Positions 42,854 through 51,084 of a DNA stretch of 64,000 bases are shown here, one piece after another (within the stretch, counting starts at the first letter, position 1; the number at the start of each line of letters is the position of its first letter). The notes beneath the pieces are model-generated. The model ran no database searches. It saw nothing but the letters and a program-made list of their open reading frames with translations, and was not told where the DNA came from. The translations under genes and the position numbers were made by a program. This stretch comes from Lacibacter sp. H375 (lineage in GTDB: Bacteria; Bacteroidota; Bacteroidia; Chitinophagales; Chitinophagaceae): positions 4,650,001 through 4,714,000 of the forward strand of contig NZ_JBBKTT010000001.1 of NCBI RefSeq assembly GCF_037892425.1. The letters run 5' to 3'.

Positions 42854-44113
42854 TTAAGGTAGCATTTCTTCGCCTTCAATATAATTAAGATCCTTGTGAA
42901 ATGTCTCCTGTGTAAAATAAGCTGCCACTAAAGTGATCGCCATCACAATTACACCAGTAGTGATTCCACTTTTTGTTAAACCCCATCCCCAGTTTTTCTG
43001 AAACAGATTGAGGAACATCAGATTGATCAGTGGCAGTGCACCACGCACCATATTCGGAATAGTTGTAGCAGCTGTTGCACGCAGATTTGTACCAAACTGC
43101 TCTGCACCCATTGTTACAAAAATTGCCCAGAAGCCTGTGCTGAAACCAAGCCATGCACAAATGGAATACATTGCTACGTCACTGTTATTGAGTGGAGAAA
43201 AGAATAACACTAAACCAATAATGGTGAAGCCATAAAATAGGTACAATGCTTTCTTCCTGCTTTTGAAATACTGACTTACAAGACCAATTAATATATCGCC
43301 TGTTGCAATTGCAGCATAGGCAAACATAATTGCACGACCACTATCTATTTTTGAGGCGCCATAAAATTCGTTGGCAAAACGGTTACTGAGATTTACAAGC
43401 ACACCGATCACATACCATGTTGGCAAGCCAATTAAAATGGCAAGCATGTATTTTCTGAACCGGGAAGCATTATTAAAGAACATCAACACATTACCACGGC
43501 TTACATTGGTTTGCTTTAGTTCCTTGAACATACCACTTTCGGCAACACTTACACGAAGCAACAACAAACCGATACCTAAGCCTCCGCCTATTTTATAGCA
43601 TAACCGCCAATCTTGTGTGTATTGAAATGTGAAGTAGGCAAACACGGCTCCAAACAAACCAATGCCTGCAACTAACGATGTGCCGACACCACGTTTATTC
43701 TTTGGAAGTAATTCGCTAACCAATGTTATCCCTGCACCAAGTTCGCCAGCTAAACCAAGACCTGCAACAAAACGGGCATATGCATATTGATCTACTGTTT
43801 GCACAAAACCAGTTACAAAATTTGCAATGGAGTATAAAAGAATAGAACCGAAGAGTACACTCAGCCGTCCTTTCTTATCACCTAAGGTGCCCCATAAAAT
43901 TCCACCAATGAGTAAACCAACCATTTGCCAGTTGATGATCCTGGTACTGGCAGCGATCATAGCAGCAGTATCAGTTTTATCAATGCCAATACCAACAATA
44001 CTTGGTTCACGCACAATTGTGAACAACAACAGATCATAAATATCAACGAAGTAACCCAAGGCTGCTACAACTACAGCAAGGGAAAAAATTGAATGCTCTT
44101 TTTGGTTGGTCAT
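42854..44113 (-). CDS. MFS transporter (metabolite:H+ symporter-like)
   Basis: A 419-residue major facilitator with 12 hydrophobic segments. After TM2 comes the A-loop motif LGDKKGRLSVLFGS, and ARFVAGLGLAGELGAGITLVSEL in TM4 is characteristic of the sugar/carboxylate (MHS/AAHS) branch. A long hydrophilic central loop and a second half beginning MLAILIGLPTWYVIGVLV follow. It imports or exports a small metabolite, unidentified. ATG 44113 (MTNQKEH) is used; the ORF-extending codon at 44119 is TTG. It is 12 bp after the DedA stop, so it is co-transcribed. Confidence 0.9.
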   Translation of the reverse strand: MTNQKEHSIFSLAVVVAALGYFVDIYDLLLFTIVREPSIVGIGIDKTDTAAMIAASTRIINWQMVGLLIGGILWGTLGDKKGRLSVLFGSILLYSIANFVTGFVQTVDQYAYARFVAGLGLAGELGAGITLVSELLPKNKRGVGTSLVAGIGLFGAVFAYFTFQYTQDWRLCYKIGGGLGIGLLLLRVSVAESGMFKELKQTNVSRGNVLMFFNNASRFRKYMLAILIGLPTWYVIGVLVNLSNRFANEFYGASKIDSGRAIMFAYAAIATGDILIGLVSQYFKSRKKALYLFYGFTIIGLVLFFSPLNNSDVAMYSICAWLGFSTGFWAIFVTMGAEQFGTNLRATAATTIPNMVRGALPLINLMFLNLFQKNWGWGLTKSGITTGVIVMAITLVAAYFTQETFHKDLNYIEGEEMLP

Positions 44114-44125
44114 AAGCAAGAAATA

Positions 44126-45100
44126 TCAATCGTTTTTTGGCTTCGGCTTCTCCGCTTTTTTACCGAAGAAAAACTTCCAGAATACAGGAGCCGTTGTTAC
44201 AGCAATGATGATGATCACGATCAACTCAAGTTTATCTTTCAGTTCAATGCCAAATTGATTTTTCACCCATATCTGCAAAAAGTGTCCGGCAAAGATCATA
44301 CTCACCACCCATGCTACACATCCTATTACGTTATAAAAAACAAACTTCTTGCGATCCATACCTACAATACCTGCTACAATGGGTGCAAAGGTGCGGATGA
44401 ACGGAAGAAACCTTGCAAACACAATAGCACCACCGCCATGCTTGTCATAAAAATCATGCGCTTCATGCAGGTAACGTTGTTTAAAGAGAAAATTATCTTT
44501 CCAGTTATACATGGCAGGACCAACCTTGCGACCTGTCCAGTAACCAACAAGATTTCCTAATATACCAGCTGTGGAAATAAGAGCGCAGAGTACCAATAGC
44601 TCAAACCATTCGTTCTGCACACCTCCAAGCCCAACAACTTTTAAAAATTCACGTGCAAGATTGCTGCTGTAAATACCTGCAACGAATAATAAACTGTCGC
44701 CCGGTAAAAAGAACCCGAACAACAAACCTGTTTCAGCAAAAATGATGAAAAGCAATAACCACAACCCACCATATTTAATATAGAACATTGGGTTAAGAAT
44801 ATCTTTCCAGGTGAAATTTTTGTACAATTCAATTGTCATCCCCTCTTTCAAATCAGCAACCGCAAATTTCTTTGCTTCATATTCCTTACCAGCAAACGTA
44901 ACAGAGTCCGTTGCATTAATGGTAAGCGTAATGGTCCCGTCTTTTGTGGTTGCATATTCTACACCATCAACCGTAAATTTATCGGCTGGTGCTTCATATT
45001 GATTGAACACACGCACATTCACTTGATTCTGTGCAGAGAGCTTTGTAGTTGCAAGTGTTGCAATAAATAACATCAATACCTTGATCAAACTTTTGTTCAT
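44126..45100 (-). CDS. DedA family membrane protein with N-terminal secreted-type domain
   Basis: A 324-residue DedA/VTT-domain protein. The core (about 105-310) has FAETGLLFGFFLPGDSLLFVAG (with the conserved Glu and GxxxPG), FLPFIRTFAPIVAG with the Arg pair region (FARFLPFIRT), and GNLVGYWTGRKVG. Unusually, a signal peptide (MNKSLIKVLMLFIATLATTKLSAQ) and a ~70-residue beta-sandwich-like domain (about 25-95: VRVFNQYEAPADKFTVDGV, GTITLTINATDSVTF) precede it. DedA proteins act in lipid transport and membrane-potential maintenance; the N-terminal domain would face the periplasm. Operon: 44 bp after the DAACS gene, 12 bp before MFS. Confidence 0.92.
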   Translation of the reverse strand: MNKSLIKVLMLFIATLATTKLSAQNQVNVRVFNQYEAPADKFTVDGVEYATTKDGTITLTINATDSVTFAGKEYEAKKFAVADLKEGMTIELYKNFTWKDILNPMFYIKYGGLWLLLFIIFAETGLLFGFFLPGDSLLFVAGIYSSNLAREFLKVVGLGGVQNEWFELLVLCALISTAGILGNLVGYWTGRKVGPAMYNWKDNFLFKQRYLHEAHDFYDKHGGGAIVFARFLPFIRTFAPIVAGIVGMDRKKFVFYNVIGCVAWVVSMIFAGHFLQIWVKNQFGIELKDKLELIVIIIIAVTTAPVFWKFFFGKKAEKPKPKND

Positions 45101-45144
45101 TTTCGATTTATCCTTTTTATAGTTGTCCTGTTCGTTTATTAAGA

Positions 45145-46434
45145 TCAGGCAGTGTGTGAATGATCGTGATGGCCGTGATCATGATGATGCCCATGTCCAT
45201 CGTGTAACTCCCCTTCCCATTTGCTTACAACAGATGTAGCCAATGCATTACCAACAACATTGGTTGCACTGCGGAACATATCGCAGAAGTGATCGATGGG
45301 AAGAATAAGTGCTACGCCTTCGGGCGGAATATTAAACATGGCGCATGTTGCCAACACCACCACCAACGATGCACGTGGGACACCGGCAATGCCTTTACTG
45401 GTAAGCATTAACACAAGTAACATCACAAGCTGTGTACCGAGGTCGAGATGTATACCATACGCCTGTGCTATAGCCAAACTTGCAAACGTCATATACATCA
45501 TACTGCCATCGAGGTTAAATGAATAACCAAGCGGCAATACAAATGCAACAATTTTATCCTTGCAACCAAAACGCTCCAGTTCTTCTGTGAGTTTTGGAAA
45601 TACTGCTTCACTGCTGGTTGTACTAAACGCAATAAGTAATGGCCCGCCAATACGTCGCAATAACGTTTTCATGCGGTGTGGACCAAGAATTAAAAATCCA
45701 ACTCCTATTAAAATAAGCCACAGAATTGCAATCCCTAACAAGAAGTATAAAAAGTAAATAAGATAAAACTGGAAAATGCCCAATCCTTTTGCAGCTACAA
45801 CAGCTGCCAATGCACCGAATACACCTATAGGCGCAAAATTCATGACATAATTCACCATCTTTAAAATGATGTGTGATGCAACATCAAGCGCTTTTATCAA
45901 TGGTTTTGTATAATCACCAATAGCTGCAGCTGCCACACCAAAGAAAATTGAGAAAACAACGATCTGTAAAATCTCATTTGATGCCATCGCTTCAAACAAA
46001 CTCCTGGGAATAATATGCTCAACAAAATTCTGTATTGAAAAGGTTGATGTTTTTGTCATCAGGTCTTTTACACCTTCAGTATCGGCCTGGCTGAGATCGA
46101 TATATGCACCCGGCTTAAATACATTCACCAATAACATCCCCAATAATAAAGAAGCGAGTGATGCAGTAATAAACCAAAGCAAGGCTTTGCCACCTACTCT
46201 GCCAACCGCTTTCAGATCTCCGAGTTTAGCAATACCTACCACCAATGTAGCAAACACAAGTGGTGCAATGATCATTTGCACAAGACGGATAAAAATACTG
46301 CTGAGCAGTTTGATGTTCTTTGAAAAACTTTGTATTGTTTCGGTCGAAGCACTTACATGAACAATATATCCAACCAGGATACCCAAGGCCATTGCCACAA
46401 GGATATATATAGTTAAACGATTTCCCTTACCCAT
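45145..46434 (-). CDS. Dicarboxylate/amino acid:cation symporter with His-rich tail
   Basis: A 429-residue GltP/DctA (DAACS) transporter taking up dicarboxylates or glutamate/aspartate with cations. It has eight TM helices and two re-entrant loops: LLIAFSTTSSEAVFPKL (HP1 serine-rich motif), YSFNLDGSMMYMTFASLAIAQA (NMDGT-like TM7), TSKGIAGVPRASLVVV (HP2) and ILPIDHFCDMFRSATNVVGNALA (TM8; acidic/Arg substrate region). The C-terminus ends in an added tail, about 20 residues, with ten His interspersed with Asp and Gly (HGHHHDHGHH). It is the first gene of a run with dedA and MFS. Cation used is undetermined. Confidence 0.94.
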   Translation of the reverse strand: MGKGNRLTIYILVAMALGILVGYIVHVSASTETIQSFSKNIKLLSSIFIRLVQMIIAPLVFATLVVGIAKLGDLKAVGRVGGKALLWFITASLASLLLGMLLVNVFKPGAYIDLSQADTEGVKDLMTKTSTFSIQNFVEHIIPRSLFEAMASNEILQIVVFSIFFGVAAAAIGDYTKPLIKALDVASHIILKMVNYVMNFAPIGVFGALAAVVAAKGLGIFQFYLIYFLYFLLGIAILWLILIGVGFLILGPHRMKTLLRRIGGPLLIAFSTTSSEAVFPKLTEELERFGCKDKIVAFVLPLGYSFNLDGSMMYMTFASLAIAQAYGIHLDLGTQLVMLLVLMLTSKGIAGVPRASLVVVLATCAMFNIPPEGVALILPIDHFCDMFRSATNVVGNALATSVVSKWEGELHDGHGHHHDHGHHDHSHTA

Positions 46435-46584
46435 GCTTTATAATTATGTGCCGCAATATACGGCTTTCGGGTTGCACAGAAGCGCCGCTAAACCGTTAAT
46501 AAATCTTTTGATGGTTATTTACAATAAATCTCTATTTTTCCAGCTTATTACTGTTAGTACATTAAAATCTATAACCAATCAAGT

Positions 46585-48204
46585 ATGAGTTTATTTGCAA
46601 AGAAACCATTAGATCAAATGCTTGCCCAAGCCGAAGGAAAAGGCTTGAAACGTACCCTGGGAGCAGGTAATTTGGTGGCGCTGGGTATTGGTGCCATCAT
46701 TGGAGCAGGGCTGTTTGTTCGTACAGCTGCAGCTGCAGGACAGGCTGCCGGTCCGGCCGTTACACTTTCATTTGTTGTGGCAGCAATAGGTTGTGCGTTT
46801 GCCGGTTTATGTTATGCTGAATTTGCTGCAATGATTCCCATTGCAGGTAGTGCATATGCATACAGTTACACTACCATGGGCGAATTAATTGCCTGGATTA
46901 TTGGTTGGGCATTGATCATGGAATATGCTCTTGGTGCTGCAACTGTATCCATAGCCTGGAGTGAATACCTGAATAATTTATTGGGAGGATCGATACCGTA
47001 TGAATGGTGCCACTCCCCTTTTGAAGCTTTACATAAAGTGACAGGCGATGCGGTCAATCAAATTGTTGCTGTTATGCCGGATGCGGCGAAATCAGTTAAA
47101 GATGGTGTGCTTGTTTTGAGTGAGCGGCAATTTGAAGCTCTACCAGCCAACCTTGCTCAAACAGTAGAAGTAACGAAAGGTATTATGAATGCCCCTGCAT
47201 TGATCATCCTTTTATTACTCACGCTTTTATTAATAAAAGGATCGCAGGAATCGGCTTTTGTAAATATGATCATTGTATTTGTAAAGGTGGCGATCGTTTT
47301 ATTATTCATTGGATTTGGCTGGCAGTTCATTAAGCCTGAAAATCATACCCCTTATATGATCCCTGAAGGAACGTTAGGTCACGAAGGCTTCTTCAAATGG
47401 GGATGGGGCGGTGTATTAGGTGGTGCTGCTATTGTGTTCTTTGCATTTATTGGTTTTGATGCTGTAAGTACTGCCGCACAAGAAGCTAAAAATCCGAAAA
47501 GAGACATGCCGATTGGTATCCTTGGATCGCTGGTTGTGTGTACCATCTTATACATTTTATTTGGACACGTACTTACCGGTGTTGCTAATTACACCGAGTT
47601 TAATACAGCCGGTAAAGAAGCATCGGTTGCCTATGCTATTCAAACCTATATGAAAGGATATGAGTGGCTTGGAACCAGTGTTACAGTTGCAATTCTTGCA
47701 GGTTTCTCTTCTGTTATCCTGGTAATGTTGATGGGCCAAAGCCGTATCTTCTATACTATGAGTAATGATGGATTGATACCAAAAGCATTTGGCGAATTGC
47801 ATCCAAAATACAGAACACCATATAAGGCTAACTGGATCTTATTCATTTTTGTAGGCCTATTTGCTGCCTTCGTTCCGGGTAGTGTAGCCGGTGACTTAAC
47901 AAGCTTCGGAACTCTGTTTGCATTTGTGCTTGTAAGTATTGGTGTTTGGATATTAAGGGTAAAATCACCGAACATTGAACGTCCGTTTAAAGCTCCTCTT
48001 GTACCAGTTGTTTCTACATTAGGCGCTCTTATCTGTACAGGTATGATCGTAGCGCTTGATGCACAAACACTGAAAGTGGCATTTGGCTGGATGGCTGTTG
48101 GTTTAGTTGTGTACTTTTTGTACAGCCGCCACCACAGTAAACTCAAAAACTTTAGTGAGATACTACCACACGCTTCTGATTTTGAGCGTAACAAAAAAGA
48201 TTAA
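46585..48204 (+). CDS. APC family amino acid permease
   Basis: A 539-residue polytopic permease of the amino acid-polyamine-organocation superfamily. The N-terminal LGAGNLVALGIGAIIGAGLFVRT holds the TM1 unwound GIGAIIGAG segment; TM3 has YAEFAAMIPIAGSAYAY; TM6-8 has FFAFIGFDAVSTAAQEAKNPKRDMPIGI, typical of the cationic amino acid transporter (CAT/YfnA) group. About 70 residues inserted between TM4 and TM5 (after YEWCHSPFEALHKVTGD) are longer than usual. Substrate is not determinable from sequence. Monocistronic, with a strong terminator. Confidence 0.93.
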   Translation: MSLFAKKPLDQMLAQAEGKGLKRTLGAGNLVALGIGAIIGAGLFVRTAAAAGQAAGPAVTLSFVVAAIGCAFAGLCYAEFAAMIPIAGSAYAYSYTTMGELIAWIIGWALIMEYALGAATVSIAWSEYLNNLLGGSIPYEWCHSPFEALHKVTGDAVNQIVAVMPDAAKSVKDGVLVLSERQFEALPANLAQTVEVTKGIMNAPALIILLLLTLLLIKGSQESAFVNMIIVFVKVAIVLLFIGFGWQFIKPENHTPYMIPEGTLGHEGFFKWGWGGVLGGAAIVFFAFIGFDAVSTAAQEAKNPKRDMPIGILGSLVVCTILYILFGHVLTGVANYTEFNTAGKEASVAYAIQTYMKGYEWLGTSVTVAILAGFSSVILVMLMGQSRIFYTMSNDGLIPKAFGELHPKYRTPYKANWILFIFVGLFAAFVPGSVAGDLTSFGTLFAFVLVSIGVWILRVKSPNIERPFKAPLVPVVSTLGALICTGMIVALDAQTLKVAFGWMAVGLVVYFLYSRHHSKLKNFSEILPHASDFERNKKD

Positions 48205-48221
48205 TCAATTTTTTATTTTGT

Positions 48222-48256
48222 AAAAACGCCCCGCTAATAAGCGGGGCGTTTTTTGT
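48222..48256 (+). terminator. Terminator of the amino acid permease gene
   Basis: AAAACGCCCCGC pairs with GCGGGGCGTTTT (48223-48234 with 48241-48252), loop TAATAA, then more T's. The right side of the stem also overlaps the presumed -33 region of yebC. Confidence 0.95.
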
Positions 48257-48271
48257 TTACATGCATTACAC

Positions 48272-48279
48272 TAAATTTG
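48272..48279 (+). promoter_or_regulatory. Promoter -7 box (TAAATTTG) of yebC
   Basis: Exact TAnnTTTG, followed by CGCCC, with TTTG at 48252-48255 (16-bp spacer) at the end of the preceding terminator. Leader about 15 nt. Confidence 0.6.
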
Positions 48280-48298
48280 CGCCCTAATCAATAAACAA

Positions 48299-49021
48299 AT
48301 GGGACGGATTTTTGAAGTTAGAAAGAGTACCATGTTTGCCCGTTGGGACCGCATGGCCAAACAGTTTACCCGTATTGGTAAAGAAATTGTGATTGCCGTG
48401 AAAGCAGGTGGCCCCGACCCCGGAACAAATGCTGCCCTCCGTCGTTGCTTTCAAAATGCCCGTAGTGTGGGTATGCCGAAGGACCGTGTGGAAGCTGCTA
48501 TTAAAAGAGCGCAAGGCAAAGAACTCATTAACTACGATGAAATTTTGTATGAAGGTTATGCACCGCATGGTGTAGCCATTCTTGTTGAAACAGCAACCGA
48601 CAACCATGTGCGTACAGTAGCGAATGTAAAAAGTCATTTCAATAAAGGCGGTGGCACATTGGGTAACAGCGGATCAGTATCGTTCCAGTTTAAGAAGATG
48701 GGTGTGTTTAAATTAAAACCTGAAGGTTTGAATGCAGAAGATATGGAACTGGAGCTGATCGATTTTGGTTTGGAAGAATTGGGGGAAGGCACCGGTGAAA
48801 ATGGTGAAGATGTATTGGTAGTTCGTTGTGCATTTGCCGATTTTGGTAACATGCAAAAAGCATTGGAAGATAAAGGCATTACACCATTAAGTGCAGAACT
48901 TGAATGGATCCCGACTACTACTGTTCCTGTTACTGATGAACAGGCTGAAGATATCAGTAAATTAATTGAACGCCTTGAGCAGGATGATGATGTGCAGAAG
49001 GTGTTTCATAATATGGGATAA
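48299..49021 (+). CDS. yebC: YebC/PmpR family regulatory protein
   Basis: A 240-residue three-domain protein of the YebC/TACO1 family, known as a DNA-binding regulator in some species and a translation factor relieving proline-stalls in others. Start [30 protein letters not shown], then [40 protein letters not shown] (key GGPDP and MPKDRVE), the [14 protein letters not shown] segment, and the C-terminal [11 protein letters not shown]. Its stop codon lies within the perfect palindrome shared with the convergent gene. Confidence 0.95.
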   Translation: MGRIFEVRKSTMFARWDRMAKQFTRIGKEIVIAVKAGGPDPGTNAALRRCFQNARSVGMPKDRVEAAIKRAQGKELINYDEILYEGYAPHGVAILVETATDNHVRTVANVKSHFNKGGGTLGNSGSVSFQFKKMGVFKLKPEGLNAEDMELELIDFGLEELGEGTGENGEDVLVVRCAFADFGNMQKALEDKGITPLSAELEWIPTTTVPVTDEQAEDISKLIERLEQDDDVQKVFHNMG

Positions 49022-49058
49022 ACTAAAAGGCTCCGGAATTCCGGAGCCTTTTAGTTTA
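49019..49058. terminator. 40-bp perfect palindrome: shared terminator containing both stop codons
   Basis: The sequence from 49019 to 49058 is its own reverse complement (core GGCTCCGGAATTCCGGAGCC). Its first three bases are the yebC stop TAA and its last three are the complement of the TAA stop of the convergent PPOX-like gene. T-rich flanks on each strand make it a bidirectional terminator. Confidence 0.9.
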
Positions 49059-49562
49059 AGATTTTATTTTGCCTTCTATACTTCCGTCCATTTCTTTACC
49101 GGTAACAGCACCTACTACCATTTTGAATAAGGAAACTATTTTACCATCTTTTGTATCCCAATAATAACCATCTTCCGGAATCACTTTAAGAATTGTAAGG
49201 TTAGGATCATCAGGATCTTTAAACCAAATTTTGGCAGGAGCTGACCATAATTCTTTCGCCATTGCAGCATCCTGTATTATTTCGGCGGTACCGTAAAGAC
49301 TGAGGTATTCCATGCTGCCTTTATTAGAGTAAAATAGCTGTACCCTGCTGTCTTTGTCAATGTCATGATTCTTGTCGCTATCCTTATGACTAAAAAACCA
49401 GATGGTTCCATCATCATCCACTTTTTGTCTCGACATTGGTCTCGCCTTTAATGGCAAACTGGTAAGATCTGTTGTTAATAATCCAATATCTGCATCATCT
49501 ACCATTTGCTTAATTTTTTTACTTGCTTCAACCTGTTGAAGATCTTTTATCTCACTTCCCAT
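49056..49562 (-). CDS. Pyridoxamine 5'-phosphate oxidase-like (general stress) protein
   Basis: A 168-residue split-barrel flavin/FMN-binding type protein: IGLLTTDLTSLPLKARPMSRQKVDDDGTIWFFSHKDSDK (key RPM and GTIWFF) and VQLFYSNKGSMEYLSLYGTAEI are the family's core, with SAPAKIWFKDPDDPNLTILKV later. It fits the 'general stress protein 26' group of PPOX-like proteins, whose role is poorly defined. No membrane segment. Ends in the 40-bp palindrome. Confidence 0.9.
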   Translation of the reverse strand: MGSEIKDLQQVEASKKIKQMVDDADIGLLTTDLTSLPLKARPMSRQKVDDDGTIWFFSHKDSDKNHDIDKDSRVQLFYSNKGSMEYLSLYGTAEIIQDAAMAKELWSAPAKIWFKDPDDPNLTILKVIPEDGYYWDTKDGKIVSLFKMVVGAVTGKEMDGSIEGKIKS

Positions 49563-49784
49563 AAAATAAATTTTGTTGAGTAATCTTAATATCTCAAAGG
49601 TTCAAACGCTATGCCGAAAAACGTTCAAATAATTAAGAAAAATCTGGGAAAACATTACACATTATTACATTAGTGAAGTTCATTCCGAAGATGAATAGTG
49701 CAAGTATTGACCAAAATGGTGAAAAGATTTGATGAATGTTTATTTCTTGCGGGATTATTGATGAAACTACTTTCATTAATATTA
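49563..49784. other. Intergenic region, nothing recognised
   Basis: About 220 bp of AT-rich sequence between the PPOX-like gene and the coiled-coil gene. A short GGTTCAAACGC near 49600 looks like a tRNA T-arm but has no supporting cloverleaf. No ORF is convincing. Confidence 0.5.
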
Positions 49785-51068
49785 TTAATCACAACCCACA
49801 ACTGCCCGCATCATTGCTTTTGCTTTTTCGCTGTATTGCCTACCTGGTTCGTTCCGGTATTGTGTATTGATCCGTTGAAATGTTTGCTGTGTGCTTCTTT
49901 GCGTAACAAGTTGCCTGTTTAAACAGCTAATTTTTTCCTGTTGCTTTTGCCTGCTGCTTGCCGGGGTTTGCTCACCCATCTCATTTAATCTTTGCTCTGC
50001 CCTACATAGCTTCAGTTCGGTTTCATAGATCAACGTTTGTATTGCATCATCATAATTCATAAGATCCGCCTGCGCCTTTTGCGTACGAATGTTTTGCATG
50101 CTGTTGCCAATTCTTGCTTCCTGCATGTTTTCTTCTTGCCTGTTCAATGATTGCTTCTGGTAATTGAGCAAAACTGTTTTCTTACTCTGGCAAGCCGGAG
50201 ATTGTTCGGGCTTTCCTTCTTCTCTTGTAATTTTCTCCCGCTGACGTTGAATGCTTTGCCGCATTTTCTGCACCTGCTCATCTTCAAATACTTTAAAACG
50301 GGAAGGATCAAAACATACATTTACTTCCTCAAGCGAAAGTATTTTTGAATCGATACCTGCACTTGTCATTTGCATAATGATGAACAAGCCTTTATCGGAA
50401 TACTGGTAGCCAACCGCCATACTACCCAGAAACTTTTTAGGCTGCATCAACACTTCATCCGGTAATTGTTTGCCAAAGAGATACCACTCCGTTGGTTTTC
50501 CATCAACCTTATACAATTGTGCTTTTATTTTACCATCGCAATAATCTCTTCGTTCTGCTTTTTTGCGCAAAGGTGCATTGCCGCCTGTACTTACAAACTC
50601 ATATTGGTACGTTGCACTGTTTGATGTTTGTACCCAATGTTCAATTGTATTTTTCTTTTTGTTGTTGCGATAATTGTAAACATTTCCTTTTAGTCCGATG
50701 ACACTGAAAACAAAGTTTGGATCATCCTGTTTAATATCGCAAGCTGCATCGGTCCCAGGCTTAAGCGGTGTGTATCCTATAATACCTGTTCTTGTATCAA
50801 GATAAACACAGGTAACCCCGGTGCCTCTTCCTGTTACTGATTTTACTTTCATCAGTTTGTCAAAACAAATTTTTTGACCTGTTGGCGAAATTGTTTCAGG
50901 CATAGAACGTCCCTCCAATACATCAGCCCGTACAACCGAACGCAAATAAGCAGCATGCGGACCACTGCCGAATGCTGTATCACGACGTGGAGGTTGTGCA
51001 TAAACACTTACGAAACACAAAAGCAAAAAGGCAGAAAAGGTCAGTTTCATTTTCATCGGCTTATTCAT
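49785..51068 (-). CDS. Secreted protein with C-terminal coiled coil, unknown
   Basis: A 427-residue protein from ATG 51068 (ATG 51056 also possible), with signal peptide MKMKLTFSAFLLLCFVSVYAQ. The central part (residues about 25-240) is beta-rich and includes PETISPTGQKICFDKLMKV and NVCFDPSRFKVFED. The last ~180 residues are Gln/Glu/Arg-rich and predicted helical/coiled-coil (QVQKMRQSIQRQREKITREE, MQEARIGNSMQNIRTQ). Six or more Cys residues could form disulfides. No family recognised. It starts 16 bp after the papain-like gene and is the last gene of a five-gene block. Confidence 0.75.
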   Translation of the reverse strand: MNKPMKMKLTFSAFLLLCFVSVYAQPPRRDTAFGSGPHAAYLRSVVRADVLEGRSMPETISPTGQKICFDKLMKVKSVTGRGTGVTCVYLDTRTGIIGYTPLKPGTDAACDIKQDDPNFVFSVIGLKGNVYNYRNNKKKNTIEHWVQTSNSATYQYEFVSTGGNAPLRKKAERRDYCDGKIKAQLYKVDGKPTEWYLFGKQLPDEVLMQPKKFLGSMAVGYQYSDKGLFIIMQMTSAGIDSKILSLEEVNVCFDPSRFKVFEDEQVQKMRQSIQRQREKITREEGKPEQSPACQSKKTVLLNYQKQSLNRQEENMQEARIGNSMQNIRTQKAQADLMNYDDAIQTLIYETELKLCRAEQRLNEMGEQTPASSRQKQQEKISCLNRQLVTQRSTQQTFQRINTQYRNEPGRQYSEKAKAMMRAVVGCD

Positions 51069-51084
51069 TACAAGATATAGTTTG

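Noticed and set aside
49595-49615. tRNA T-arm-like GGTTCAAACGC
   Set aside because: No acceptor stem, anticodon arm or CCA-proximal pairing in the surrounding 80 bp.
49698-49922. A 74-codon plus-strand ORF overlapping the end of the coiled-coil gene
   Set aside because: Composition is that of an antisense shadow (Cys/Phe/Leu-rich), and it overlaps a well-supported gene.
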